NCBI GenBank assembly: GCA_946403845.1
Contig: CAMJBL010000009.1
Coordinates: 1-64,000 of the forward strand
Length of the DNA: 64,000 nucleotides
Direction: 5' to 3'
DNA from: an uncultured Prevotella sp.
Lineage (GTDB): Bacteria; Bacteroidota; Bacteroidia; Bacteroidales; Bacteroidaceae
The notes under the pieces are model-generated. The model had not been told where the DNA came from. It saw only the letters and a program-made list of their open reading frames with translations, and searched no databases. The translations under genes and the position numbers were made by a program. Each line of letters starts with the position of its first letter. Within the stretch, counting starts at the first letter, position 1. Of this stretch, positions 8,236-16,358 are shown piece by piece.

Positions 8236-9000
8236 ATGAAAACAAAAAGTATTTTAGCAATCGCCGCTATTGCATGTGGCGCTGTGATGTCAATGACATC
8301 TTGTGGTAATGCCGACTTACCTGTCAGTTTGCGTACCTACACCATCTCTTTCGAGGGCCAGACCCTGAATGCCGATGGTTACTGGTGTGGTGATGATACT
8401 GGCACACCATTCGACAACTACGGTTCTCCGGCTTACAGCTGTGTCTACAAAGAGGCTGGTGCCCAGTTTGTAGCCAACTACACACCCGCATGGGCCAGCT
8501 GGACAGGCTTTGCCATTTCAAGTCGTACAGAGACCACTTTCAATAGTGCTACCATGACACCCGACCAGTTCAACAATATCGCTGGTGGTGCCCGTAGCGG
8601 AAAGAACTTCTGCGTGGTTTATCCCTTTGGCGAGAAACTCGATTTCGGAGGTGCTGTCACACTGAAGGGCTTCTGGTACACCAACGATGCCTGGACGGTC
8701 GACGCCTTTGTCAATGGCGATGGTATGACACCTGGCAAGTTCGAGGCTGGCGACTTCTTTAAGTGTGTTGTTTATCCCGAGCCAGCTGAAGAGGGCATTA
8801 TGAGCGGTGCCCGTTATGAGATCGACCTGGCTAAGGACGGTGACTTTGTAAAGGGTTGGCAGTACTGCGACCTGAGCAAGGTTGATGCCTTCAAGAACAT
8901 CAAGAGCATTTCGTTCAACTTCGAGGGTAGCAGAAAGAACGACTACGGTCTGACCACACCGACCTATATCTGTATCGACGATATCGTGGTTGAGAAATAA
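8236..9000 (+). CDS. DUF4465-family lipoprotein of the B12 uptake locus
   Basis: This 254-residue lipoprotein starts at ATG 8236. The lipobox is SMTSC, with the Cys near residue 24. The body matches the DUF4465 pattern: an opening FEGQTLNADGYWCGD, a WTGFAISSRTE block, a central GFWYTNDAW strand, and a closing PTYICIDDIVVEK strand. Members recur next to B12 transporters in Bacteroidetes and may bind corrinoids at the surface (compare BtuH-type proteins), but that role is inference. It sits in the same operon as btuB and shares the riboswitch. Confidence 0.65.
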   Translation: MKTKSILAIAAIACGAVMSMTSCGNADLPVSLRTYTISFEGQTLNADGYWCGDDTGTPFDNYGSPAYSCVYKEAGAQFVANYTPAWASWTGFAISSRTETTFNSATMTPDQFNNIAGGARSGKNFCVVYPFGEKLDFGGAVTLKGFWYTNDAWTVDAFVNGDGMTPGKFEAGDFFKCVVYPEPAEEGIMSGARYEIDLAKDGDFVKGWQYCDLSKVDAFKNIKSISFNFEGSRKNDYGLTTPTYICIDDIVVEK

Positions 9001-9012
9001 TCGGCTCATCCA

Positions 9013-10122
9013 TTGAAGTACGTTCAATTATTATTATTGACAGTTCTTGTCCTCTCCTGCGGAGGCCGTCAGTCGGCTTCTTCGCAGGCGGAGGGCGATA
9101 CTGTCAGTTTCAAGTACGCCACACAGCTGAGTGTGGTGCGCTATGAGGGTTATACCGTCGCCACCCTGAAGAATCCCTGGAAGGAGGGTATGGTCCTGCA
9201 TCAGTATGTGCTGGTGCCTAAGAGTCAGAAGGAAGTCCCCATGATTCATGGCGCCACGATTATCCGCACCCCGCTGAGTCATTCGATGGTCTTCTCAACC
9301 GTCCACTGCGCTATGCTGATGGACTTTGAAAAGCAGGACTGCATCTCGGGTGTGGCCGATCTGAAATATATCAAGATTCCCTGGATTCAGCAGCAGGTGC
9401 AACAGGGTAAGATCAGCGATGTGGGTGACGGTCTGAGTCCCGTTGTCGAGAAAATCATCGACCAGCGGCCTGACGCCTTGTTCCTCTCGCCTTTCGAGAA
9501 CAGTGGTGGCTACGGCAAACTCGAGGATATCGATATCCCCATCGTGGAGTGTGCGGAATATATGGAATCATCGCCTCTAGGACGTGCCGAGTGGCTGCGC
9601 TTCTATGGCATGCTCTTCGGTTGCGAACAGAAGGCTGACAGTCTCTTCGAGGCCATCGACAAGCACTACAACGCCTTGAAAGCCCTCGCCAAGAATAACA
9701 CCCAACAAGTGTTGCTCGACAAAATCACGGGTAGTGTCTGGTATGTACCTGGCGGCAAGAGCACCATCGGACAGATGATTCAGGATGCTGGCGGTCATAA
9801 TCCCTGGGCGAGCGATGTGCACAGCGGCTCCGTGTCCCTTCCTTTCGAGAGTGTCCTGGAGAAAGCCGGCGAGGCAGATATCTGGCTCTTCCGATACAGC
9901 AGTGACCATGATATCACCTACGATGAACTGCTCAGTGAGCATCATGGCTATAACCAGTTCAAGGCTTTCCGTAATCAGCAGGTCTATGGCTGTAATGTCG
10001 AGTTGAATCTTTTCTACGAAGAGACGCCTTTCCATCCCGACTGGCTGCTCAACGATTTCATCCGCATCCTGCATCCCGAGCTGGACGGTCTTGCCCCGCT
10101 TCGCTATTATAAAAAGCTTTAA
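9013..10122 (+). CDS. btuF: BtuF-like cobalamin-binding ABC transporter lipoprotein
   Basis: This 369-residue periplasmic binding protein is of the BtuF/FepB (TroA-like) type. It starts at TTG 9013, the only start that gives a proper lipoprotein signal (VLVLSC, Cys16). The early half holds the typical segment DCISGVADLKYI and a REL-like stretch DQRPDALFLSPFE. The second half has the ligand-lobe strand VWYVPGGKSTIGQMIQDAGG. It would pass B12 from BtuB to an inner-membrane BtuCD. No btuC or btuD gene follows, so the permease and ATPase must lie elsewhere. Confidence 0.82.
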   Translation: MKYVQLLLLTVLVLSCGGRQSASSQAEGDTVSFKYATQLSVVRYEGYTVATLKNPWKEGMVLHQYVLVPKSQKEVPMIHGATIIRTPLSHSMVFSTVHCAMLMDFEKQDCISGVADLKYIKIPWIQQQVQQGKISDVGDGLSPVVEKIIDQRPDALFLSPFENSGGYGKLEDIDIPIVECAEYMESSPLGRAEWLRFYGMLFGCEQKADSLFEAIDKHYNALKALAKNNTQQVLLDKITGSVWYVPGGKSTIGQMIQDAGGHNPWASDVHSGSVSLPFESVLEKAGEADIWLFRYSSDHDITYDELLSEHHGYNQFKAFRNQQVYGCNVELNLFYEETPFHPDWLLNDFIRILHPELDGLAPLRYYKKL

Positions 10123-10132
10123 GAAGACGACC

Positions 10133-10711
10133 TTAGTTCCAGGCGCGGAGGATGGAACCGTCGAACGAACAGTAATAACGCATCAGCGATGAACCCTCAT
10201 CGCCACTGCTGATAGCCCCCGTTTCCAACTCATAGGTACGTTGGCAACGAGGACAGATTACCTGCTGACGATTACCCGTCCAGTTCATCGCCTGCAGGTT
10301 GCTGCAGTTAGGACAGGCACGATCGTAAGCCCAAAGGCCATTGAAATTGGTGGTGCCGATTATGAGTCCGATGCTGTTGCTGGCACCAAGCACATAGCTG
10401 GAATAGTTTTCGAGGTCGGTACTGATCACATTGTCTTCCTGGGGCGTCTTACCGTCGTTGCTATTCACGTAGACATGACGGACACTGGTCTTCCCATCGC
10501 CCTTAGTGGTGACATAGACGTATGTACCTGGATTCTGTGCTGCAGCGAAGAGCAGGCTGGTGCTGTGTTCCTTGTAACTGAAGATAAAGCGACAGACGTA
10601 TTTCCGGCTCACAGGCGCCTCGGCCTCGCAAGAAGTAAGAATAAATACAGAGGTAAGAGGTAAGAGGTAAGAGGTAAGAGAAATGATTAGAGATAAGAAT
10701 AAAATATCCAT
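10133..10711 (-). CDS. Lipoprotein with a four-cysteine CxxC/CxxC motif, function unknown
   Basis: The protein has about 192 residues from ATG 10711; a GTG at 10759 inside a repeat would add 16. The signal peptide is cut at LTSC. Two CxxC pairs (CPNC about 60 residues from the C-terminus and CPRC about 20 residues later, followed by YELETG) look like a small metal-binding site such as a zinc ribbon or Rieske-like fold. No His ligands of a classical Rieske centre are obvious. The gene is last in a leftward run pyrE, SRPBCC, argH and itself. Part of the signal peptide (SLTSYLLPLTS) is encoded by a GAGGTAA repeat array. Confidence 0.55.
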   Translation of the reverse strand: MDILFLSLIISLTSYLLPLTSVFILTSCEAEAPVSRKYVCRFIFSYKEHSTSLLFAAAQNPGTYVYVTTKGDGKTSVRHVYVNSNDGKTPQEDNVISTDLENYSSYVLGASNSIGLIIGTTNFNGLWAYDRACPNCSNLQAMNWTGNRQQVICPRCQRTYELETGAISSGDEGSSLMRYYCSFDGSILRAWN

Positions 10712-10778
10712 TATCCCCCATCGCTTCTTTCCGCTCGTATCTATTCTCTCACCTCTCACCTCTTACCTCTCACCTCTA
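10648..10778. repeat. Inverted pair of GAGGTAA/GAGGTGA arrays around a lipoprotein start
   Basis: Arm one (10648-10680) is four to five copies of GAGGTAA. Arm two (10744-10778) is the reverse complement type (CTCACCT, CTTACCT). The spacer of about 63 bases carries the start codon of the lipoprotein gene. Arm two contains the last codons and the stop of argH. Confidence 0.85.
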
Positions 10779-12106
10779 ATAAGTTTCCGCTCAGCTTCCG
10801 TCATGCGTTGGAAGTTAAACCCTTCGATTGTCTCCCGCATGAGCGCTTCAATCTGCTCATTGCAGAGATTGCCGATAGAGCCTTCGTGGGTGTGGTGGAT
10901 ATCGTGAGAAGCCTTGAAGTTGCCGGCTTCGATGTCGAGCCCTACTTTCTTATAAGCATCGCGGAAGGGCATACCATTGGCAGCGAGACGATTCACCTCC
11001 TCGACGCTGAACATCGGATCGTACATCGGATTGTCGAGGATATGCTCGTTTACTTCTATCTTATTAATAATGTAAGCCGCCATCTGCAGACAGTCCTTCA
11101 GTTCGCCAAAGGCCGGCAGGAACACCTCTTTGATAATCTGCAGGTCACGGAAGTAACCCACTGGCAGGTTATTCATAATCAGCGTCACCTGTTGGGGCAG
11201 ACTTTGCAACTTATTGCATTTCGCACGGATCAGCTCAAACACATCGGGATTCTTCTTATGCGGCATGATCGACGAGCCGGTGGTACACTCCTTGGGTAGC
11301 TTCACAAACGAGAAGTTCTGCGAGTTAAACAGACAGGCGTCGAAGGCCATCTTGGCGATGGTGCCAGCGATAGTAGCGATGGCGAAGCCCACATTGCGCT
11401 CCATCTTACCACGTCCCATCTGGGCATATACCACGTTATAGTCCATCGAGTCGAAACCCAGCAGCTCCGTGGTCATCGTGCGGTTCAGGGGGAACGAGGA
11501 GCCATAGCCGGCTGCCGAACCTAAGGGGTTGCGGTTGGTCATCTTATAGGCGGCCTGCAGGAAGAGCATATCGTCGGTCAGGCTCTCCGCATAGGCACCA
11601 AACCAGAGGCCAAACGAAGAGGGCATCGCAATTTGCAGATGGGTATAGCCAGGCATCAGCACATCCTTATACTGATTGCTTTTCTGGATCAGTTCGTCGA
11701 AGAGAATTTTCACCTCATCGGCGATTTCCTTCAGCTCATGACGGGTGAAGAGTTTGAGGTCGACGAGCACCTGGTCATTACGTGAACGACCCGAGTGGAT
11801 CTTCTTGCCCATGTCGCCCAGTTTACGGGTGAGCAGCATCTCCACCTGCGAGTGCACATCCTCGACATCGTCCTCGATCACGAACTCACCTCGCTCTGCC
11901 AGGTGGTAGATATTCTTTAACTCTGCCAGCAGGGCCGTCAGCTCGTCTTTCTCCAACAGGCCGATGCTCTCAAGCATGGTGATGTGGGCCATAGAACCAA
12001 GCACGTCGTACTTGGCCAGATAGAGGTCCATCTCGCGGTCCCTGCCTACGGTGAACCGCTCTATCTCCTTATTGATCTCAAAATTCTTCTCCCAGAGTTT
12101 GCTCAT
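10763..12106 (-). CDS. argH: Argininosuccinate lyase
   Basis: This 447-residue enzyme splits argininosuccinate into arginine and fumarate, the last step of arginine synthesis. The fumarase/aspartase superfamily signature GSSIMPHKKNPD is at residues 277-288 and holds the catalytic serine loop. HSGRSRNDQV near residue 105 and GYTHLQ near 155 are the two other conserved blocks. Length and start fit the Bacteroidetes enzyme. The last four codons and the stop (IRGER-stop) come from a GAGGTGA repeat array, so the native C-terminus may have been replaced. Confidence 0.96.
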   Translation of the reverse strand: MSKLWEKNFEINKEIERFTVGRDREMDLYLAKYDVLGSMAHITMLESIGLLEKDELTALLAELKNIYHLAERGEFVIEDDVEDVHSQVEMLLTRKLGDMGKKIHSGRSRNDQVLVDLKLFTRHELKEIADEVKILFDELIQKSNQYKDVLMPGYTHLQIAMPSSFGLWFGAYAESLTDDMLFLQAAYKMTNRNPLGSAAGYGSSFPLNRTMTTELLGFDSMDYNVVYAQMGRGKMERNVGFAIATIAGTIAKMAFDACLFNSQNFSFVKLPKECTTGSSIMPHKKNPDVFELIRAKCNKLQSLPQQVTLIMNNLPVGYFRDLQIIKEVFLPAFGELKDCLQMAAYIINKIEVNEHILDNPMYDPMFSVEEVNRLAANGMPFRDAYKKVGLDIEAGNFKASHDIHHTHEGSIGNLCNEQIEALMRETIEGFNFQRMTEAERKLIRGER

Positions 12107-12115
12107 ATTTTTTTA

Positions 12116-12214
12116 GTTTACGGTTTACAGTTTACGGTTTACAGATGATTACCTTTGCAAGTATTACAGCCAACAGTCATATCAACTGTAAACTGTAAAC
12201 CGTCAACTGTAAAC
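12116..12214. repeat. Paired GTAAACT-type inverted repeat element
   Basis: Arm one at 12116-12144 (GTTTACGGTTTACAG units) is followed by GATGATTAC. Arm two at 12184-12214 is the reverse complement (CTGTAAACTGTAAACCG). The whole element is about 99 bases and fills the gap between argH and the SRPBCC gene. It could fold as a stem of about 28 base pairs. Confidence 0.88.
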
Positions 12215-12217
12215 AAA

Positions 12218-12649
12218 TTAAGTATACTGTACTTGCGCCAAGGCATCTGCAATCTTCTCGACAGTATCCTGCAAGGGTTTCTCCACCATTCCCTTGACAA
12301 AAGGAGGGAGGTCGGCCTTGACGGTCACTTTCATCTTCGAGTTCTGCTCATCGACGGGCAACACCTGAATCCAAACGTTGAAGGGTACGGGCGACTGTAT
12401 CGTCTCGAACTTCACGCATTTCGGCTCCTCGCGGTCGCAGATGCGGAGTTTCAGGTCACCCACAGGGGCAACGTTGAGGCTCACGGTATCCTCGTCGTAC
12501 TTGAAGTCATTGACCTTGTCTTCCGGCACACGGTCCTGTACCTTCTCAAGGTTGCGCAGGTCGCTGATGTTGTCATACACAGCCTGCTGAGGGTAGGGTA
12601 TCTGCTTCACACTACTCTCGAATTTGGTTTCACTACTGAATAGTCCCAT
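12218..12649 (-). CDS. SRPBCC/START-like domain protein
   Basis: This 143-residue protein fits one SRPBCC (Bet v1-like) fold. It opens with FESSVKQIPYPQQAVYDNISDLRNLE, a typical first strand and helix, and ends with a long amphipathic helix (residues about 115-140) that closes the ligand pocket. The family includes polyketide cyclases and lipid carriers; the ligand is unknown here. It lies between pyrE and argH with a repeat element on each side. Confidence 0.7.
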   Translation of the reverse strand: MGLFSSETKFESSVKQIPYPQQAVYDNISDLRNLEKVQDRVPEDKVNDFKYDEDTVSLNVAPVGDLKLRICDREEPKCVKFETIQSPVPFNVWIQVLPVDEQNSKMKVTVKADLPPFVKGMVEKPLQDTVEKIADALAQVQYT

Positions 12650-12660
12650 AGTCTTTTTAT

Positions 12661-12757
12661 GTTTACGGTTTACAGTTTACGGTTTACAGATGATTACATC
12701 TGCGGAAAACAGCCTCCAGTCATTTCAACTGTAAACTGTAAACCGTCTACTGTAAAC
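12661..12757. repeat. Second paired GTAAACT-type inverted repeat element
   Basis: This has the same design as the element at 12116: arm one 12661-12689 followed by GATGATTAC, arm two 12727-12757 as reverse complement. The loops differ in sequence apart from a shared CAGTCAT-like run, so the arms and GATGATTAC are the conserved part. Confidence 0.88.
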
Positions 12758-12760
12758 AAG

Positions 12761-13390
12761 TTATTGTTTCCAGGTTTCCGGACTCTTGCGCCATTCGGCG
12801 AGCACAGCCTTGTCTTCTTCCTTGATATAACCGGTCTTGGCGGCCTCTTCGACCACAGCCTCATAGTTGCTCAGCGTGATAAGCTTCACACCAGCCTCCT
12901 CGAAAGCCTTCTCAGCCACAGGGAAACCGTAGGTGAACGATGCCACCATACCCACCACCTCGACGCCATACTCGCGCAAGGCAGCAACGGCCTTCAGCGA
13001 TGAACCACCCGTAGAGATCAAATCCTCTACGACCACCACCTTGGCACCCTTCTTGATCTCGCCCTCTATCTGGTTGCCCATGCCGTGATCCTTCGGCTTC
13101 GGACGCACATACGAGAAGGGCAATCCCAGCTGGTCGGCTACGAGGGCACCCTGGGCGATGGCACCAGTGGCGACACCTGCCACAGCCTCAGCCTCAGGAA
13201 AGTTCTCCAGGATGGCATGACAGAGCTCGAGTTTCACAAACGAACGCACATCCGTAAACGACAAGGTCTTACGATTGTCGGTATAGATGGGTGATTTCCA
13301 GCCCGAGGCCCAAGTAAACGGGTCGTTGGGCTGCAACTTGATGGCTTTGATATCCATCAGTTTCTTGGCTAATTGATGCTTGATATCCAT
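12761..13390 (-). CDS. pyrE: Orotate phosphoribosyltransferase
   Basis: This 209-residue enzyme (start ATG 13390, MDIKHQLAKKL) transfers phosphoribose from PRPP to orotate in pyrimidine synthesis. The PRPP-binding motif VVVVEDLISTGGS is near residue 120-132. The early SGWKSPIYTDNRK block is typical of bacterial PyrE. A longer in-frame start at 13438 would run through the promoter and is rejected. A minus-strand promoter (TTG 13442-13440, TACCTTTG 13420-13413, 19-base spacer) lies directly upstream. Confidence 0.95.
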   Translation of the reverse strand: MDIKHQLAKKLMDIKAIKLQPNDPFTWASGWKSPIYTDNRKTLSFTDVRSFVKLELCHAILENFPEAEAVAGVATGAIAQGALVADQLGLPFSYVRPKPKDHGMGNQIEGEIKKGAKVVVVEDLISTGGSSLKAVAALREYGVEVVGMVASFTYGFPVAEKAFEEAGVKLITLSNYEAVVEEAAKTGYIKEEDKAVLAEWRKSPETWKQ

Positions 13391-13412
13391 AATTTCAACG
13401 TTGATTTGGCTG

Positions 13413-13470
13413 CAAAGGTACAAAAAAACTATAAACAATCAACTATAAACTATAAACTTTTTGTATCTTT
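13413..13470. promoter_or_regulatory. Back-to-back promoter region for pyrE and the esterase gene, overlaid by a repeat
   Basis: On the minus strand TTG (13442-13440) and TACCTTTG (13420-13413) form the pyrE promoter. On the plus strand TATCTTTG (13463-13470) is the -7 box of the esterase gene. A TATAAAC array (13429-13459) fills the space between and supplies the pyrE -33 box. The plus-strand promoter has no clear TTG because that position is repeat. Confidence 0.6.
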
Positions 13471-13509
13471 GCACCCAGAATAGATAACCATAACTTATTA
13501 TTAACGATT

Positions 13510-15000
13510 ATGAAGAAAGTTTTGTTTCTAACAACGTTGTTCTGCGCAGCCCTGATGGTGCAGGCGCAGAGACCGCAGATGATGCGGATGGCTGAGCCCG
13601 GACTCACCGACCAAACCGCGAGGAAGTTTACAATCGACCTGACTGAGGACGGGAAGGCCCAGATGGTTTGTTTCCTGCCAACCACCGCCTCTGGTAAAGC
13701 CATCGTCGGCGTTCCTGGTGGCGGCTACTCTGTCTTGTCAAACACCCACGAGGGAACGATGGCTGCCGACTGGCTCAACAAGAAGGGCATCGCCTATTTC
13801 GTGGTGAACTATCGTATGCCTGAAGGCGACCGCAACATCCCCATGGGCGATGTGTCGAAGGGTATCCGTATCGTCCGTGACTCCGCAGCCCTCTGGGGCA
13901 TCAATCCCGAGGATGTGGGTATCATGGGCTTCTCGGCTGGTGGCCACCTGGCATCTGTCATCTCCACCCTTACCGAGTATGACGTGCGTCCTAACTTCAC
14001 CATCCTCTTCTATCCCGTCATCTCGATGGACGAGCGTGTGTCTCACATGTGGTCATGCCGCAATTTCCTCGGCGAGGATCAGAAGAAGCCTGAGATGGTC
14101 CGCATGTACTCGACCAACAATGCCGTTCGCCGCCACCTCACACCGCCCGCCTGCATCATCATGTCGGGTGACGACAATCTGGTGCCACCGCTCACCAACG
14201 GTCTGACTTACTATACCGCCATGCGTAATGCCGGCAACGACTGTGCCCTGTTCCTCTATCCCTCAGGTGGTCATGGCTACGGCTTCGCACCTTTCTTTGC
14301 CTATCACGACGAAATGCTCGCCAACCTCGGCAAGTGGCTCGACCAGCTGAAGGCGCCCAAACCTGATGCTATCAAGGTGGCCTGCATCGGCAACAGCATT
14401 ACCGACGGTCACGGCATCGACCTGGCACCCCGCAACGGCTATCCCGCCCAGCTGCAGCGCATCTTGGGCAATGATTATAATGTGAAGAACTTCGGTGTGA
14501 GTGCCCGTACCATGCTCAACAAGGGCGACTATCCCTATATGAACGAGCTGGCCTGGCGCGATGCCCTGGCCTTCAAGCCCGACATTGTCATCATCAAGCT
14601 CGGCACCAACGACTCGAAGCCCGAGAACTGGCAGTACAGTGCGGAGTTCAAGCAGGACCTCGAACAGATGATTACCACCCTCTCCCCGTCGCTTGGCCAG
14701 CCTGCCAAGAAGGGCAAGAAGCGCGAGAAGGGACTGGCTAATGTGCCTGCCAGACCTAAGATCTACCTCTGCACGCCCATCCCCGCCTTCAAGTCCACGT
14801 GGAATATCAACGATTCCGTGATTGTCAATGGTATCATTCCTATTCAGAAAGAGGTGGCAGCGAAGTATGGTCTGCAGATCATCGACCTCCACACCCTCTA
14901 TGCCAACGATGGTGACAAGATGCTGACCGACGGCATCCATCCCGACGACAAGGGTGCCCGTCGCATGGCGCAGATCATTGCTGGAGAAATAAAGAAGTAA
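13510..15000 (+). CDS. Exported two-domain esterase: alpha/beta hydrolase plus SGNH/GDSL hydrolase
   Basis: This 496-residue protein has a signal peptide ending at VQAQ. Domain one (about 30-285) is an alpha/beta hydrolase of the acetylxylan-esterase/BD-FAE kind, with nucleophile Ser142 in GFSAGG, an acid in SGDDN and a His in GGHGYG. Domain two (about 289-496) is an SGNH hydrolase with GNSITDG, GTND and a closing DGIHPDD. Both domain types commonly remove acetyl groups from plant polysaccharides, so the enzyme may deacetylate xylan or pectin with two active sites. It has its own promoter, divergent from pyrE. Confidence 0.82.
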   Translation: MKKVLFLTTLFCAALMVQAQRPQMMRMAEPGLTDQTARKFTIDLTEDGKAQMVCFLPTTASGKAIVGVPGGGYSVLSNTHEGTMAADWLNKKGIAYFVVNYRMPEGDRNIPMGDVSKGIRIVRDSAALWGINPEDVGIMGFSAGGHLASVISTLTEYDVRPNFTILFYPVISMDERVSHMWSCRNFLGEDQKKPEMVRMYSTNNAVRRHLTPPACIIMSGDDNLVPPLTNGLTYYTAMRNAGNDCALFLYPSGGHGYGFAPFFAYHDEMLANLGKWLDQLKAPKPDAIKVACIGNSITDGHGIDLAPRNGYPAQLQRILGNDYNVKNFGVSARTMLNKGDYPYMNELAWRDALAFKPDIVIIKLGTNDSKPENWQYSAEFKQDLEQMITTLSPSLGQPAKKGKKREKGLANVPARPKIYLCTPIPAFKSTWNINDSVIVNGIIPIQKEVAAKYGLQIIDLHTLYANDGDKMLTDGIHPDDKGARRMAQIIAGEIKK

Positions 15001-15003
15001 TTT

Positions 15004-15105
15004 GTTTACAGTTGACGGTTTACAGTTTACAGCTGATTACTTCTATAGGCAGGAAGGGCTTGCCAGGTAATCATCTGTAAACTGTAAACTTTAAACCGTA
15101 AACTA
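15004..15105. repeat. Third paired GTAAACT-type inverted repeat element
   Basis: Arm one at 15004-15040 ends in CAGCTGATTAC. Arm two at 15067-15105 begins GTAATCATCTGTAAAC, so here the GATGATTAC motif is itself part of the stem. It lies between two convergent genes (the esterase and comF) and may act as a bidirectional terminator or RNA-stabilising hairpin. Confidence 0.88.
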
Positions 15106-15109
15106 AAAC

Positions 15110-15811
15110 TTACGATTTTGCAAAGCCGAGGGCGAGCACGCTGATCTTCACGTCGCTCGCCTTCTGCATTTCCTTGGCACAGGCAATGATGGTGGCTCCT
15201 GTGGTCACCACATCGTCGATCAATAGCAGGTGTTTCCCACGGATGTTGTCGCCATCGGCTAGTTCGAACACGTCTTCCACATTCTCATTGCGCTCCCAAC
15301 GGCCACGATGCGTCTGACTGCCCACAAACTTCGTGCGCCTCACCACCTGGTCATAGATGGGCAGTCCCGTCACCTGGCTCACACCCTTCGCCAATTCCAA
15401 ACTCTGGTTATAGCCCCGTTCGTGCTCGCGCTTTTTTGCCAGCGGCACAGGCACCAGGGCGTCGATATCGTCAAACAGACCGCTCCGCTGCAGTTCCCTG
15501 GCCATCATCCTGCCCATCACCTCGCCAATCTCGGGGTGGTTATTGTATTTCAGTTCGTAGAGGATGTGGGCCGTCTCGGCATGGGGCTCATAATAAAACA
15601 GGGCGGTGGCCTTCTCGATGGCAATCTGTCCCCAGAACAGCTTGGCCATCACGTTCTCATAGAGGTCGTGGCCGAAGTCGGTACGCGGCAAATGCAGGAA
15701 ACACTTGCTACAGAGCGTCTCCTCGGTCACTGTGAGTCGCTCGCCACAGACGACACACACTCTTGGCGATATCAGATCGAGCAACCGGCTCCAAAAGCTT
15801 ATCCTTTGCAT
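15110..15811 (-). CDS. comF: ComF-family phosphoribosyltransferase-like protein
   Basis: The protein has 233 residues from ATG 15811 (MQRISFWSRLL). The N-terminus has a zinc-finger-like pair VCVVCGE and CSKC. The C-terminal half is a PRTase fold with the PRPP loop LLIDDVVTTGATI at about residues 191-203. ComF proteins take part in DNA uptake in some bacteria; the function in Bacteroidetes is not established. A longer ORF start at 15955 would translate a repeat array and the 3-prime end of recX and is rejected. It follows prmC and recX as the third gene of the run. Confidence 0.85.
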   Translation of the reverse strand: MQRISFWSRLLDLISPRVCVVCGERLTVTEETLCSKCFLHLPRTDFGHDLYENVMAKLFWGQIAIEKATALFYYEPHAETAHILYELKYNNHPEIGEVMGRMMARELQRSGLFDDIDALVPVPLAKKREHERGYNQSLELAKGVSQVTGLPIYDQVVRRTKFVGSQTHRGRWERNENVEDVFELADGDNIRGKHLLLIDDVVTTGATIIACAKEMQKASDVKISVLALGFAKS

Positions 15812-15823
15812 CTCGCATTCAGT

Positions 15824-15874
15824 GTAATCATCTGTAAACCGTAAACTATAAACTGTAAACTGTAAACTATAAAC
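15824..15874. repeat. GTAAACT/ATAAACT array with GTAATCATC, single arm
   Basis: Seven tandem GTAAACT/ATAAACT units follow GTAATCATC. This is the right-hand half of the paired elements at 12116, 12661 and 15004. It overlaps the end of recX and supplies its stop codon (TAG in AGTTTATAG on the coding strand). Confidence 0.85.
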
Positions 15875-16358
15875 TCTCCTCCTCCATCTCTTCCATGTCC
15901 TCCACGTCCAAACATTGCCGGATAATGTCGAAGGTGAAGCCCCTTCCCAGGGCAAACCTCACCAATTTCTGGTTGCGCTCGTAGTCGCTCTCTGCCTTGA
16001 TGCCCTTGCTTTTCTGTTTCAGCAGGGGTTTGAGCACCTTCAGGTATTCGTCATCGTCGATCTCGTCGAGCACCGTCTGTTGGATGGCGCCATCGATGTG
16101 TTTCAGCCAGAGGGCCTGCTGCACCTTGCGGCGACCCCATTTGTTGTAGCGGATCTTGTCCTTCACAAAGGCTCGGGCATAGCGCTCGTCGTCCACATAG
16201 CGCTCCTTCACGAGTCGTGCCATCACACGGGCCTGTACGGCCTCCGGAAGTTCCCATTTCCGCATCTTCTCGAGCATCTCGTGCTGACAGTGTTCTGCAT
16301 TGGCACATAGCGAGGCCAGCTGCAGGAAAGCCTCCTGTTCGGTCATTTCTTTTTTCAT
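15867..16358 (-). CDS. recX: RecX regulatory protein
   Basis: This 163-residue helical protein has the RecX three-helix repeats (RLVKERYVDDERYARAFVKDK and RRKVQQALWLK). RecX limits RecA filament growth. The start overlaps the prmC stop by four bases, so translation is coupled. The C-terminal tail is acidic (DVEDMEEMEEESL) and its final two codons plus stop derive from a repeat array. recA is not in the window. Confidence 0.85.
   Translation of the reverse strand: MKKEMTEQEAFLQLASLCANAEHCQHEMLEKMRKWELPEAVQARVMARLVKERYVDDERYARAFVKDKIRYNKWGRRKVQQALWLKHIDGAIQQTVLDEIDDDEYLKVLKPLLKQKSKGIKAESDYERNQKLVRFALGRGFTFDIIRQCLDVEDMEEMEEESL

Noticed and set aside
10133..10711. Rieske iron-sulfur protein
   Set aside because: It has four cysteines in CxxC pairs but not the Cys-x-His pairs required for a Rieske cluster.
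14263..14940. 225-codon minus-strand ORF
   Set aside because: It is antisense to the SGNH domain with its conserved GNSITDG and DGIHP motifs.
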